The translations under genes and the position numbers were made by a program. Below are positions 27,666 through 37,570 of a stretch of DNA of 64,000 nucleotides, in pieces. The notes beneath the pieces are model-generated. The model made no database searches. It was not told where the DNA came from and saw only the letters and a list, made by a program, of their open reading frames with translations. Positions within the stretch are counted from its first letter, which is position 1, and every line of letters starts with the position of its first letter. The DNA is from Acetobacter ghanensis (lineage in GTDB: Bacteria; Pseudomonadota; Alphaproteobacteria; Acetobacterales; Acetobacteraceae): contig NZ_LN609302.1 of the NCBI RefSeq assembly GCF_001499675.1, positions 2,265,896-2,329,895 of the forward strand. Reading direction: 5' to 3'.

Positions 27666-28259
27666 ATGACAGAAACGTTGGTCAGCCCTTTTGAACTGGA
27701 ACGGGACATTAAAAAAAGCCGCTTTCTTGCACGGGCGGCGCCCATAGCCAGCCCCGAAGAGGCCGAAGCGTTTATTGCCCGGATTGCCGCTGCCGAACCG
27801 GATGCCACCCACCATTGCTGGGCCTGGCAGTTTGGCCCCCATTGCCGCTGCCATGATGCGGGAGAACCATCGGGGACGGCAGGCCGCCCCATTTTGCAGG
27901 TCGTTGTGGCCCAAAAGCTGGACCGGGTCGCTATTGTTGTCTCGCGCTGGTTTGGGGGGATCAAGCTGGGTGCGGGCGGGCTGGTACGGGCTTATGCCGG
28001 AACGGCGGCCGAATGCCTGCGCGAAGCGCCAAAGGAAGAGTTGATTGAGCGCGTCAGGCTCGGCTTCCACTGCCCGTTTTCATTGTTGGGAATTGTTCAG
28101 GCCCGCTTGCCGGAATGGGGCGTAGAAGCGGAACATCCTGTTTTTGATGAAAATGGTGCACAGTTCCAACTGCTGCTACCGCAGGCACTTCAAGACGATG
28201 TGTGCCGCAAGATAACCGACCTGACCAGCGGTCAGGCCGATATACGTCTGATTGATTAA
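27666..28259 (+). CDS. yigZ: YigZ/IMPACT family protein
   Basis: This is the UPF0029 family, related to eukaryotic IMPACT; the bacterial role is unsettled. The 197-residue product begins with the family N-terminus (FELERDIKKSRFLARAAPI) and has the signature DAGEPSGTAGRPILQVV, then VSRWFGGIKLGAGGLVRAY. A C-terminal DUF1949-like domain follows. It is cytosolic and sits between two minus-strand secreted-protein genes, so it appears to be transcribed alone. Confidence 0.88.
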   Translation: MTETLVSPFELERDIKKSRFLARAAPIASPEEAEAFIARIAAAEPDATHHCWAWQFGPHCRCHDAGEPSGTAGRPILQVVVAQKLDRVAIVVSRWFGGIKLGAGGLVRAYAGTAAECLREAPKEELIERVRLGFHCPFSLLGIVQARLPEWGVEAEHPVFDENGAQFQLLLPQALQDDVCRKITDLTSGQADIRLID

Positions 28260-28281
28260 CCCAAGATGGTCCAACCAGAGC

Positions 28282-28683
28282 CTAGCGGGGCGTAACCCAG
28301 CCGTTACCCGTAGAATCCCCCACTTGCCCGGTGCCAAATGGGCCAGAGCTCTGGTAAGCGGACCCATAGCGGGACAGGTCAGACCCTGTTACCGAATCCC
28401 TGTGCACCTTGGCCAGATGGTCCGGGTCATCCCCATGCTGGAATTCCATGGACGGGGCATCCTGATACCCCGGAGGCAGGCTCCGGTGCCCGTGTACGGT
28501 TTTTGATTCGGTCGATTTGGCCGAAGACCCCGTATCCATTGCGCCGCTCCCTTCGGAAAAGGAAACATCGTCATTGGGGGACATCAAAGGGTCCGCGTGG
28601 GCAACACCTGCTGCACCCATAAGGCTTGCGCCCATCAGAAGGCCGGACATTACGTTTACAAACGGTCTACGCAGCTGCGCCAT
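28282..28683 (-). CDS. Small secreted protein of unknown function
   Basis: I do not recognise this family. The 133-residue product has a signal peptide (MAQLRRPFVN start, hydrophobic core, likely cleavage after AHA at residue 30). The mature chain is hydrophilic, rich in Ser/Gly/Asp/His, with HGHRSLPPGYQDAP in the middle and a Gly/Ser-rich tail, probably largely disordered. It converges on yigZ with 22 bases between stops. It resembles the secreted protein at 27084-27476 only in size, location and charge. Confidence 0.7.
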   Translation of the reverse strand: MAQLRRPFVNVMSGLLMGASLMGAAGVAHADPLMSPNDDVSFSEGSGAMDTGSSAKSTESKTVHGHRSLPPGYQDAPSMEFQHGDDPDHLAKVHRDSVTGSDLSRYGSAYQSSGPFGTGQVGDSTGNGWVTPR

Positions 28684-28994
28684 TGCGCGTTACCCCGCAA
28701 GAAAAAAAGAAAAACACCCCGTTCTGGCCATTACACAAAACAGCCTTGCGGGTTTGATTACCGGCAACCCTTATCACACCAAAAGTGCAAAAATCCAAAT
28801 TCTCTGGCCGATAGTGGAGCGGATGCCACACCATAGGCCAGAACATGGCTTGAGCCAGCAAACGCTATTTGCGTAATTTCTGCATTTTAGACATAAAGGC
28901 AGCCGCCTTTGGCAAATCAATGCCCAAGAGAGATTGTTTTTATCATTCTGCTTACCATTTGTGTGTAATCAGCCCAACTGAACAGGAACGCGTT
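28684..28994. other. Divergent intergenic region upstream of DAHP synthase
   Basis: This 311-base gap separates the minus-strand secreted-protein gene from the DAHP synthase gene and should hold both promoters. It is noticeably more AT-rich than the flanking genes. I see no convincing operator, hairpin or leader peptide in it. The DAHP synthase frame is open back to an ATG at 28869, but homology and an AGGAA ribosome site point to 28995. Confidence 0.5.
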
Positions 28995-30374
28995 ATGAGT
29001 GCCACGCTCACCCAGCCCAACCCGACGTCTGAGACCTGGATGCCGGATAGCTGGCGTTCGTTTCCTTTCAAACAGATCCCCACCTACCCGGACGCCGCAG
29101 CACTCAAGGGTGTTGAAGACCGGCTGAGCAGCTACCCGCCGCTGGTCTTTGCCGGGGAGGTGCGCCGCCTGCGCAACCATCTGGCACAGGCTGCACAGGG
29201 CAAGGCCTTTGTCCTGCAGGGCGGCCCGTGCGCTGAAAGCTTTGGCGAGTTCAAGGCCGACATCGTGCGCGACACGTTCCGTGTTCTGCTGCAAATGGCT
29301 GTTGTGCTCACATTTGGCGCCAAAGTGCCGGTTATCAAGCTGGGCCGCATGGCTGGCCAGTTTGCCAAACCGCGCTCTTCCGACATGGAAACAGTGGACG
29401 GCGTAAGCCTGCCTTCCTACCGGGGGGACATCATCAACGGGCCGGAATTCACCCCCGAAGCCCGTATTCCTGACCCGGCCCGGATGGAAACAGGGTACTT
29501 CCAGTCCACTGGAATCCAGAACCTGCTGCGTGCCTTCTCCCGCGGGGGGTATGCCAACCTGCACGAGGTGCACCGCTGGAACCTTGGCTTTGTGGAACGC
29601 TCCCCGCTGGCCAACCGTTACCGCACCATGGCCGAACGCATTGGCGAAACACTCGCCTTCATGCAGGCCTGCGGGATTGATGCCGCTTCTTCCGCGCAGG
29701 TGGACGAAACCGAGTTCTACACCTCGCACGAGGCCCTGCTGCTGCCTTACGAGCAGGCTCTGACCCGCGTCGATTCCACATCGGGCGAATGGTATGACTG
29801 CTCCGCCCATTTCGTCTGGATCGGGGACCGTACCCGCCAGCCCGATGGCGCGCATGTGGAATTCCTGCGTGGGGTACGGAACCCCATTGGCATCAAGGTT
29901 GGCCCCACCACCAGCGTGGAAGATATTAAACGCCTGACCACCATCCTGAACCCCCAGAACGAGGCAGGCCGCATTACCCTGATCTCACGCATGGGGGCGC
30001 AGAAAATCGAACAGTTCCTGCCGCCGCTCATGCGCGCAGTCAAGGAAACGGGGCAGCTTGTGACGTGGATCAGCGACCCGATGCACGGCAACACCATTTC
30101 GACCGAGAACAAGGTCAAAACCCGTTCGTTCGATGCGGTCATGCAGGAAGTCAAAGGCTTCTTTGCCGTGTGTGCTGCCGAAGGCGTGCCCGCCGGTGGT
30201 GTGCATCTGGAAATGACAGGCCAGAACGTAACGGAATGCGTTGGTGGCGCCCAGCGCCTGACCGAAGCAGACCTTGGTGATCGTTACGAAACCTTCTGCG
30301 ACCCGCGCCTGAACGCCGAGCAGTCTTTGGAACTGGCGTTCCTGATCGCGGAGGAGCTGACCGGCCGTAATTAA
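28995..30374 (+). CDS. aroG: Class II 3-deoxy-D-arabino-heptulosonate 7-phosphate synthase
   Basis: This enzyme condenses PEP and erythrose 4-phosphate in the first step of the shikimate pathway. The 459-residue product is of the class II (plant and mycobacterial) type, with [50 protein letters not shown] and [17 protein letters not shown]. The start at 28995 is preceded by AGGAA; an upstream in-frame ATG at 28869 would add 42 residues without family character. It lacks the N-terminal extension that carries allosteric sites in some class II enzymes. Confidence 0.93.
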   Translation: MSATLTQPNPTSETWMPDSWRSFPFKQIPTYPDAAALKGVEDRLSSYPPLVFAGEVRRLRNHLAQAAQGKAFVLQGGPCAESFGEFKADIVRDTFRVLLQMAVVLTFGAKVPVIKLGRMAGQFAKPRSSDMETVDGVSLPSYRGDIINGPEFTPEARIPDPARMETGYFQSTGIQNLLRAFSRGGYANLHEVHRWNLGFVERSPLANRYRTMAERIGETLAFMQACGIDAASSAQVDETEFYTSHEALLLPYEQALTRVDSTSGEWYDCSAHFVWIGDRTRQPDGAHVEFLRGVRNPIGIKVGPTTSVEDIKRLTTILNPQNEAGRITLISRMGAQKIEQFLPPLMRAVKETGQLVTWISDPMHGNTISTENKVKTRSFDAVMQEVKGFFAVCAAEGVPAGGVHLEMTGQNVTECVGGAQRLTEADLGDRYETFCDPRLNAEQSLELAFLIAEELTGRN

Positions 30375-30482
30375 GGCCGCGCCGCTCTTTGCCTGATCAC
30401 AGAAGCGGGGGTGGTCTTTACGCCACCCTCCATCACACCCATCATCTGTGTAGTGTATTTGGCAGAAAAGAGCATTTCAGCA

Positions 30483-31688
30483 ATGACGCAATTTCCCCTT
30501 GGCGAAGCGGCTCCCGGTGTTACCGCTGCAAAGGCTTCCGCCGCCTTGCCTGATTCCGAAATTCAGGCCCGGACGGATTCCTACTTCAACCGGACGCGGC
30601 AGATTGTCGGCCACTTTGGGGATTGCGAGGTTACTTACGCCTTCTTTTTACGCTGCCCTGTTATTTCCGCCCCCGGCATTATGCTGGAATGGCTGAAAAA
30701 TGTTATGGCCGCGCGGAATTGTGACTACTCGGTTGATGTCCTCCACCCGGAAGGGGAATGGGTCGGGGCTGGCGAGCCGCTTGTTTACATTACGGGGTCG
30801 TTCCTGCATCTGGCTGACCTGGAAACACTTCTTCTCCAAAAACTGGGCAGTTCCTGCGTTGCTGCCCTGCGCGCCTACCAGATGGCGCTCTCCCTACCCC
30901 AAACCCGTTTTCTGGCTATGGATGCGCGCCACTGCGCTGGTTACGAAATGCAGGAGCTTATGGCCTACGCAGCCTCCATTGGCGGCCGCGCTGCCCAAAA
31001 AGACGGTGCTGTAGGCTTTGTTGGCACCGCGAATGATGCCGTGTCCGGCTTTTTTGACACCACGCACGGTGCAGGCACCATGCCCCACGCCCTTATTGGC
31101 TATGCGGGCTCAACCGTGCGGGCGGCGGAAATGTTCCACGAGACATTCCCACATTCGGACCTTGTCGTGCTGGTGGACTACTTCGGGCAGGAAATTACGG
31201 ACGCACTGGCCGTCTGCCAACAGTTTGAGGATCTGGCACAGGCGGGGCGCATTGCCGTGCGGCTGGATACGCATGGCGGGCGGTTTATGGAGGGGTTAAA
31301 CCCGCAGGAATCCTACGCCGTGGTCAACCGCCACGCCCCGGAGGCCCTGCGCCGTTACCGCTCGGACAGGGAACTGCGCTACCTAATTGGCACCGGCGTT
31401 TCTGCCGCATCCATCTGGAAAATGCGTGAAGCACTGGATGAAGCCGGGTTTGACAAGGTGCGAATTATTGCCTCCTCCGGCTTTGGGGTGACCAAATGCG
31501 CCTGCATGGCCGATGCACACGCCCCCATAGATGTTGTTGGCACCGGGTCGTTCATTCCCGAAATATGGAACGAAACCTACGCCACAGCCGATATCATCTC
31601 TTACAATGGTGTTGAGCGGGTTAAAATTGGGCGCGAATTCCTGTTTGCCTCCGCCCGCAACCGAAAAGACAGCAAGGAAAATCCATGA
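30483..31688 (+). CDS. pncB: Nicotinate phosphoribosyltransferase family protein
   Basis: This enzyme makes nicotinate mononucleotide for NAD salvage. The ~401-residue product carries family features: FNRTRQIVGHFGD near the start, FLAMDARHCAGYEMQELMAYAAS, a TMPHALIGYAGS substrate region, VDYFGQEITDAL, VRLDTHGGRFMEG and the C-terminal VGTGSFIPEIW. The start at 30483 is chosen where homology begins; an in-frame ATG 72 bases earlier gives a non-family extension. It overlaps the next gene by four bases (ATGA). Substrate preference (nicotinate versus nicotinamide) cannot be read from sequence. Confidence 0.82.
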   Translation: MTQFPLGEAAPGVTAAKASAALPDSEIQARTDSYFNRTRQIVGHFGDCEVTYAFFLRCPVISAPGIMLEWLKNVMAARNCDYSVDVLHPEGEWVGAGEPLVYITGSFLHLADLETLLLQKLGSSCVAALRAYQMALSLPQTRFLAMDARHCAGYEMQELMAYAASIGGRAAQKDGAVGFVGTANDAVSGFFDTTHGAGTMPHALIGYAGSTVRAAEMFHETFPHSDLVVLVDYFGQEITDALAVCQQFEDLAQAGRIAVRLDTHGGRFMEGLNPQESYAVVNRHAPEALRRYRSDRELRYLIGTGVSAASIWKMREALDEAGFDKVRIIASSGFGVTKCACMADAHAPIDVVGTGSFIPEIWNETYATADIISYNGVERVKIGREFLFASARNRKDSKENP

Positions 31689-32125
31689 GCGAAACCGAAG
31701 CCCCTCAGGAGCAGGGCTGGAAAGTCCGTATTCTGGACCTGTCCGGCGGTGCCGAAGATAATATTGTGGAAGAAGTTGGCGTTTTTCATGATCTTGCACA
31801 CGCCAACGCCTTTGCCCGCGCCTATGTGCGCGACAGTGTGGAACGCTGCCGCACGCCCGGCGCCTCCGCCAAGGATGTGCTGAGCGTATGGATGAGCTTT
31901 GGCGAGGACGCTGTGGTGATTGATGCGCAGGAAGATGGCTGGCACTCGGCCAACGAACTGGATGACTTTACCGCAACCCCCGCTACCCCCATGGAGCGGG
32001 ACTGGCGCACACTGGACCCTCGCCGCCTGATAGATGCTGAGGAAATCAGCCTAACCGCGGATGACAGTGATGAAGAAGACGCGGGTGATGAACCGTTCGA
32101 CCCCGGCCTGCATAACCTGCATTAA
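31685..32125 (+). CDS. Acidic hypothetical protein coupled to the NAD-salvage gene
   Basis: I do not recognise a named family. The 146-residue cytosolic product has a folded-looking N-terminal half (KVRILDLSGGAEDNIVEEVGVFHDLAHANAFARAY in two parts) and a strongly acidic C-terminus (DDSDEEDAGDEP). It has no signal peptide or membrane segment. The ATGA overlap with the upstream phosphoribosyltransferase implies co-translation. A role in regulating that enzyme is only a guess from position. Confidence 0.75.
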   Translation: MSETEAPQEQGWKVRILDLSGGAEDNIVEEVGVFHDLAHANAFARAYVRDSVERCRTPGASAKDVLSVWMSFGEDAVVIDAQEDGWHSANELDDFTATPATPMERDWRTLDPRRLIDAEEISLTADDSDEEDAGDEPFDPGLHNLH

Positions 32126-32240
32126 GCACGCCACTCCACTGGCAGAGGCGTAAAACCCTACATGGCGTAACGGTTCTGCCTCTGCTTTCTGTTCTCTTCG
32201 TGCTAGCCTTTCCAGCCCATTCACGGCATAAGCCTCTGTT

Positions 32241-33572
32241 ATGAAACTCCGCTTTGCGCCCAGCCCTACCGGCCTTCTCCATGTGGGCAATGCCCGCCTT
32301 GCCCTTGCCAACGCCCTGTTTGCCCGCCGCAATGGGGGCAAATTCCAACTGCGTATTGATGATACGGATACCGGTCGCTCCCGCGAGGAACTGGTAACGG
32401 CCATCCAGCAGGATCTGGAATGGATGGGCATTACGTGGGACGAGACCTTCCGCCAGACTCAGCGGCTGGACCGCTATGCCGCCGCCATTGAAAAGCTGAA
32501 GGCATCCGGCCACCTGTACCCCTGCTTTGAAAGCGAGCAGGAACTGGCCGCCAAGCGCGAAACCCAGATCCGCCAGCGCCGCGCCCCCGTGTATGACCGC
32601 GCCATGCTCAAAATGACCGAGCAGCAGCGCGCACAGGCCGAGGCTAACGGCAAGGTGCCTTACTGGCGCTTCAAACTCTCGGGCCGCATTGTGCGCTGGC
32701 GCGACCTTGTTATGGGGGATTGTCAGGTCAAGCTGCCATCCGTATCCGACCCTGTGCTGGTCAGGACCGACGGCACGGTGCTGTACACGCTGGCCTCGGT
32801 TGTGGATGATCTGGAAACAGGGATCAGCCACATTATCCGTGGGGAAGACCACGTAACCAACACGGGCGTGCAGATTGACATTGCCGAGGCTCTGGGCGCG
32901 CGCCCCGACCACTTCCGCTTTGCCCACCTGCCCCTGCTGCTGGACGAAAACGGCGGCAAGCTCTCCAAACGGTTTGATGCCTGCTCCCTGCGTACCCTGC
33001 GGCAGGATGGGGTAGAGGCGGAAGCCCTGATCTCCTACCTTGCGCGCCTTGGCAGCTCGGACGACCCGGCCTTGATGCCGTTTGATGCGCTGGCGCAGAG
33101 CTATGACCTGTCGCACATTTCGCGCTCCGCGGCTCGGTTTGATACACGCCAGTTGCTGGCCATGAACCACCGCCACCTTGCCCAGCTTCCCTTTGCTGCC
33201 GTAGCCGACAGATTGCCAAAAGGCGCAACAGAAGCCTTCTGGCTGGCTATTCGCAGCAATATCGACCTGCTATCCGAAGCAAAACTGTGGTTTCAGGTCG
33301 TCACTGGAGACATTATTCCTCCCGTGCAGGAAGAAGACGAAACGTTCCTGAAGGAAGCAGCAGACCTGCTGCCAGCCGAACCGTGGGATGTGGGAACGTG
33401 GAAGGCATGGACCACCGCCATCAAGGACAAAACAGGCCGGAGCGGTAAAGCCCTGTTCCACCCGCTGCGCGTTGCGCTGACGGGAGAAGAACACGGCCCG
33501 GAACTGCGTGACCTGCTCCCCCTTATTGGCCGTAAACGCACACTGGCCCGCCTGCTGCCATCCCACGCCTGA
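32241..33572 (+). CDS. gltX: Glutamyl-tRNA synthetase
   Basis: GltX charges tRNA-Glu, and tRNA-Gln too in organisms that use GatCAB. The 443-residue product is a class I synthetase with the HIGH equivalent HVGN at 14-17 inside FAPSPTGLLHVGN and the KLSKR motif in GGKLSKRFDACSL. A C-terminal anticodon-binding domain is present, so this is not the truncated GluQ form. Alphaproteobacteria often carry two GltX paralogs, and which one this is cannot be decided here. Confidence 0.92.
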   Translation: MKLRFAPSPTGLLHVGNARLALANALFARRNGGKFQLRIDDTDTGRSREELVTAIQQDLEWMGITWDETFRQTQRLDRYAAAIEKLKASGHLYPCFESEQELAAKRETQIRQRRAPVYDRAMLKMTEQQRAQAEANGKVPYWRFKLSGRIVRWRDLVMGDCQVKLPSVSDPVLVRTDGTVLYTLASVVDDLETGISHIIRGEDHVTNTGVQIDIAEALGARPDHFRFAHLPLLLDENGGKLSKRFDACSLRTLRQDGVEAEALISYLARLGSSDDPALMPFDALAQSYDLSHISRSAARFDTRQLLAMNHRHLAQLPFAAVADRLPKGATEAFWLAIRSNIDLLSEAKLWFQVVTGDIIPPVQEEDETFLKEAADLLPAEPWDVGTWKAWTTAIKDKTGRSGKALFHPLRVALTGEEHGPELRDLLPLIGRKRTLARLLPSHA

Positions 33573-33750
33573 GGCAGTTGGCCGCAAACAATCCCAAAGG
33601 CAGCCAGCCCCGGCGGTAATGCGCCGGGGCCACATGGCGCACCCACAGGAACATCATCGTTAAGCCCGTGGCCGCAAACATGACTTGACCGTGTGCGATC
33701 TTGCCTTCCAATAGAGGCGTCCGCCATTTTTCTGTCAGTCTGGATTTTGT

Positions 33751-35040
33751 ATGCGCCCTGTTCTGCACCGCCGTACATTGGGTTTGGGTCTGACCGCACT
33801 TTTGACCGCCCGCACCATTGGCCGGGCGAACGCCCAACCCGACCTGATGGACCGGCCTCCCCCTGAGTTGGAAGAGCTAAAATGGCACCCACCGTTAAGG
33901 GAGGCCATTCAGGCGCTCATCAACGCACACGGCCAATATTCCGAAACCTATAATGCCAACAGTCCCCCTTATGTGGTGATGGACTGGAACAACACCGCCA
34001 TAGTAGGCGATGTGCAGCAAACGCTCTTTTTATTCATGCTGGAACACTTCTGTTTTCTTATGCCAGCCAGAAGGTTCCACAAGCTTATTCATGTACACGC
34101 TTCCAGCCATCCGCTCCCCGCACCATTTACAAACATTGCCGGCCAGCCTGTCTCTTTTCCCGACCTTGTGGATGATATTGTAGAAGATTACAGCGCACTG
34201 GCGGCCCGTTATGGGCATATGCCCCACCCCATTGCACGGGAAGAATTGCAAGATAACCCAGCCATGCTGGCGTTCCGTGCCCGTATGGCCTTCTGCCATC
34301 AGGCTGTGGCAGCCCTACACGGCCCAGATGCCGCCCAGCAATGGATGATCCGGCTGGTGGCCGAACAGGCCCAGACCGATGTGATTACCCTAAGCCGCGC
34401 AGCCAATGAATGGTGCCTTGGGGCATCCATTTCCACCCAAAAGTGGACCTGCCCGCCAACCCGGCCGGGCAAGGCTGGCCCCGTACAGGCAGACATAACC
34501 CAGATGCTGCGCCTGACGCCAGAAATGGGGAACCTGCTCCAGATTTTGCAGGAGCATGGCATAGACCCCATTATCTGCTCCTCCGCGCTGGAAGATCTGG
34601 TTGCACTTTTTGCGACATCGGCTGAATACGGCTACAATTTACGGCACGAACATGTTTTTGGTGCACGTCTGGTGGAGCGCAGGGGTATTATGGAACCGAC
34701 CGAGGTTCCCCGTTACCCATTCCCTGCTGGAGTTGGTAAAACCGAGCTGATCCGCGTCCACTTTGAACAAAAAAGAAAACAGCCCCCTCTTATGATCTTT
34801 GCAGGGGAAAGCAGCAGCGCGGACCTTCTCAAATCTTTTCCCGACACATCGTTATGCTGCCTGATCAACCGCAAACAGTCTGAGGACATGCAGATTTTTT
34901 TGCGCGAGGCAGCACAACCCATCCCCCCCAGAGGCACCCGCAGGCTTTATTTACAGGGGCGGGATGAAAACACAGGGGAATGGCGTCCTCATGCCAGCAG
35001 CCTGCTACTAGGCAGCACAACGCCAACCCTGCCAACCTGA
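33751..35040 (+). CDS. Exported HAD-superfamily-like protein with altered catalytic motifs
   Basis: The 429-residue product has a twin-arginine-like N-terminus (RRTLGLGLTALL, then cleavage near ANA), so it is probably periplasmic. Motif I reads VVMDWNNTAIVGD with Asp78 as the possible nucleophile. Phosphatases of this type normally have a second Asp two residues on, but here it is Asn80. Motif II Ser may be in IICSSALEDL, and motif IV reads FAGESSSADLL, with Glu where Asp is usual. It resembles exported phosphorylcholine-phosphatase-type HAD proteins in layout, but enzymatic activity is doubtful. It is convergent with copA. Confidence 0.65.
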   Translation: MRPVLHRRTLGLGLTALLTARTIGRANAQPDLMDRPPPELEELKWHPPLREAIQALINAHGQYSETYNANSPPYVVMDWNNTAIVGDVQQTLFLFMLEHFCFLMPARRFHKLIHVHASSHPLPAPFTNIAGQPVSFPDLVDDIVEDYSALAARYGHMPHPIAREELQDNPAMLAFRARMAFCHQAVAALHGPDAAQQWMIRLVAEQAQTDVITLSRAANEWCLGASISTQKWTCPPTRPGKAGPVQADITQMLRLTPEMGNLLQILQEHGIDPIICSSALEDLVALFATSAEYGYNLRHEHVFGARLVERRGIMEPTEVPRYPFPAGVGKTELIRVHFEQKRKQPPLMIFAGESSSADLLKSFPDTSLCCLINRKQSEDMQIFLREAAQPIPPRGTRRLYLQGRDENTGEWRPHASSLLLGSTTPTLPT

Positions 35041-35068
35041 CCCCCCCACAAAAGGCGCGTGGCCCGAT

Positions 35069-37453
35069 TTATGCCCCCCATGAGCGGCGCGCCTTCCACC
35101 GGTTGAGCAACAGGGAATTGCTAACGACCGAGACCGAACTCATGGCCATGGCCGCCCCGGCAAAAACCGGGCTAAGCAAACCGAATGCCGCCAGTGGCAG
35201 GCCCAATATGTTGTAGATAAATGCAAAAAACAGGTTCTGCCTGATTTTGGATACCGTTGCCCGGGAGAGCGAGACAGCATCCACCAGTGCCGTTAACTGG
35301 CTCCGCACCAGCACAACATCCGCCGTTTCCAACGCAATATCGGCCCCGGCTCCAATAGCAAAACTAACATCAGCCAGTGCAAGGGCCGGAGCATCGTTTA
35401 TACCATCCCCCACCATGCCCACACAGTGCTGGCCACCAGCCTTGAGCCGGGTGATCTGCGCGGCCTTGCCCTCCGGCAGCACACCGGCCACAACCTCATC
35501 TATCCTCACCTGCCGGGCCACGGCTTGTGCTGCCCGCTCATTATCCCCACTGAGCATCACCACACGCAGCCCCTCGCTCCGCAGAGCGGCAATAGCCATC
35601 TGGGCTTCTGGCCGGACCTGATCAGCCAGCCCAAAATACCCCACGACTCTCCCCCCAAGGGCCAAGGCGACAATGGTTTGCCCACGGGCCTGCCAGCCAT
35701 CGGTTAACGTCCGGTCTATTGGGCAACCAATCTGTTGCATATAGGAAAGCGAGCCAAGCTGCGCATCTTTCTCTCCCATCCGGGCCTGCACACCACGCCC
35801 CGGTATGGCGTTAAAATCGGTTATGGTGGCAGGCACCGCCCCCTGTGCCGTGGCATACGCCACAATAGCGCGAGCCAGCGGATGTTCGGAACTCTGCTCC
35901 AGCGCATACGCCAGCCCCAGCACCGTATGTGGGTCCTCGCCCGGGGCAAGCTGCACCTGCACGACACCGGGCCGCCCTATGGTAAGGGTTCCTGTTTTGT
36001 CAGTGACCAGAATATCCATTTTGCGCGCCTGCTCCAGCGCATCCGCATTGCGGAACAGAATACCAGCCTGCGCACCAAGGCCCGTACCGACCATAATGGC
36101 CGTTGGTGTTGCCAACCCTAACGAGCAGGGGCAGGCAATAACCAGCACCGACACGGCATTAACCAGACTGGCGCCAAAATGCCCCGTAAGCGCCCACCCC
36201 ACACCAAGGGCCAGCAAGGCCAGCACCAGCACCGCAGGCACAAATACCGCCGCCACACGGTCCGCCAGACGCTGCACACTGGCCTTGCTGCCCTGCGCCT
36301 GCTCCACCATACGCACAATGCCCGATAGAACGGTTTGCGCCCCCACTTTTGTGGCCTGCACACGCAAAGCGCCTGTCTGGTTCAAAGTACCCGCAAAAAC
36401 GCGGTCGCCCGTGGTTTTGGTAACGGGGGCGCTCTCACCCGTTAGCATGGCTTCATCCAGATCAGACCGGCCATCCAGCACCGTGCCGTCCACGGCCACG
36501 CTCTCCCCCGGACGGACCATAAACACGTTGCCGGGCACAAGCTGCTCCACCGGCGTATCCACCCACTGGCCATTCTGCTCCACATGGGCAGTCCGGGGTT
36601 GCAGGTGCATAAGGCTTTGCATCCCCGCACTAGCGCGGGCTTTGGCGCGGGCCTCCAGCAGGCGACCAAGCAGAACAAGAGTCAGCACCAGCGCGCTGGT
36701 CTCAAAATAAACAGGCTGATCAAGGCCAAAAGCCATCACAACAGTGCTGAACACAAAAGCAATGCCTGTGCCCATAACCACCAGCACATCCATATTGGCG
36801 GCACCGGCCCGCAGCGCATGGAAGGCACCGCCATACAACGCGCGGCCACACCAGAGCTGCACCAGCCCAGCCAGCCCGAACTGACACCACAAGGGCAGCA
36901 TAACGGTATGCTCACCCAGCAGCATACCCAGCATCTGGATGACAAAAGGCAAACTCAGCACGGCAGAAAGGAGGAAATTCCGCCACTCCCCCCGCCATTC
37001 CGCCTCGTGCTGCGCATTTTGCGCATCTGGCGCCTGCTGGTTGTACAGGCTTGCGCCGTATCCAGCCTTCTCCACACGGGCAATCAAATCTGCCGCATCC
37101 ACTACGCCGGGCACAAAGCTGACATGGGCGCGCTCGGTAGCCAGATTGACCGATGCCTGAACCGATGGCAGGGCATTGAGCACTTTTTCCACCCTGTTTA
37201 CGCAGGATGCGCATGTCAGCCCGGTCAGGGCCAGATCAACACTTGTGGTTTCGGGCGTAAAACCGGCATGACGCACGGCTTCCAGCACCGGGGGGAGTTG
37301 GGTTGCGAGGTCTTCCAGAGTGACCTGCGCCCGTGCCGTGGCAAAATTAACGGATGCCTGCACATCCTGCTGCCGATTGAGCACTTTTTCCAGCCGGGCG
37401 GCACAACTGGCACAGCTCATGCCCGCAACGGGAAAACTGATAATCTGGCTCAT
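35069..37453 (-). CDS. copA: Copper-exporting P1B-type ATPase CopA
   Basis: CopA pumps Cu(I) from cytoplasm to periplasm using ATP. The 794-residue product has two N-terminal HMA domains with GMSCASC (C14, C17) and GLTCASC (C81, C84), eight membrane segments, the transport motif C441-P-C443, phosphorylation site D485 in DKTGTLT, and GDGIND. The CPC is followed by Ser rather than the more frequent Ala. It is divergent from the His-rich exported protein and the multicopper oxidase, sharing a 124-base gap that holds a CsoR-type palindrome. Confidence 0.95.
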   Translation of the reverse strand: MSQIISFPVAGMSCASCAARLEKVLNRQQDVQASVNFATARAQVTLEDLATQLPPVLEAVRHAGFTPETTSVDLALTGLTCASCVNRVEKVLNALPSVQASVNLATERAHVSFVPGVVDAADLIARVEKAGYGASLYNQQAPDAQNAQHEAEWRGEWRNFLLSAVLSLPFVIQMLGMLLGEHTVMLPLWCQFGLAGLVQLWCGRALYGGAFHALRAGAANMDVLVVMGTGIAFVFSTVVMAFGLDQPVYFETSALVLTLVLLGRLLEARAKARASAGMQSLMHLQPRTAHVEQNGQWVDTPVEQLVPGNVFMVRPGESVAVDGTVLDGRSDLDEAMLTGESAPVTKTTGDRVFAGTLNQTGALRVQATKVGAQTVLSGIVRMVEQAQGSKASVQRLADRVAAVFVPAVLVLALLALGVGWALTGHFGASLVNAVSVLVIACPCSLGLATPTAIMVGTGLGAQAGILFRNADALEQARKMDILVTDKTGTLTIGRPGVVQVQLAPGEDPHTVLGLAYALEQSSEHPLARAIVAYATAQGAVPATITDFNAIPGRGVQARMGEKDAQLGSLSYMQQIGCPIDRTLTDGWQARGQTIVALALGGRVVGYFGLADQVRPEAQMAIAALRSEGLRVVMLSGDNERAAQAVARQVRIDEVVAGVLPEGKAAQITRLKAGGQHCVGMVGDGINDAPALALADVSFAIGAGADIALETADVVLVRSQLTALVDAVSLSRATVSKIRQNLFFAFIYNILGLPLAAFGLLSPVFAGAAMAMSSVSVVSNSLLLNRWKARRSWGA

Positions 37454-37550
37454 GCTCTTGTGGCTCCATGCCTACGGTCAAACACACCGGGCAAAACATG
37501 CTTATACGCCGGTCACGACACATCCGGACTGACCCATTCTCCTTGCCATA

Positions 37551-37570
37551 TATGCCCCCTAGGGGTATAT
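37551..37570. promoter_or_regulatory. Putative CsoR-family operator in the copA divergent promoter region
   Basis: The sequence TATGCCCCCTAGGGGTATA has a perfect ten-base core palindrome (CCCCTAGGGG) flanked by TAT/ATA. C-tract, centre, G-tract with AT flanks is the known style of DUF156/CsoR/RcnR/FrmR operators. It lies between copA and the His-rich gene, 8 bases before the latter's ATG, so a bound repressor could block both directions. The CsoR-type gene at 40972 is the obvious candidate regulator. Confidence 0.6.
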
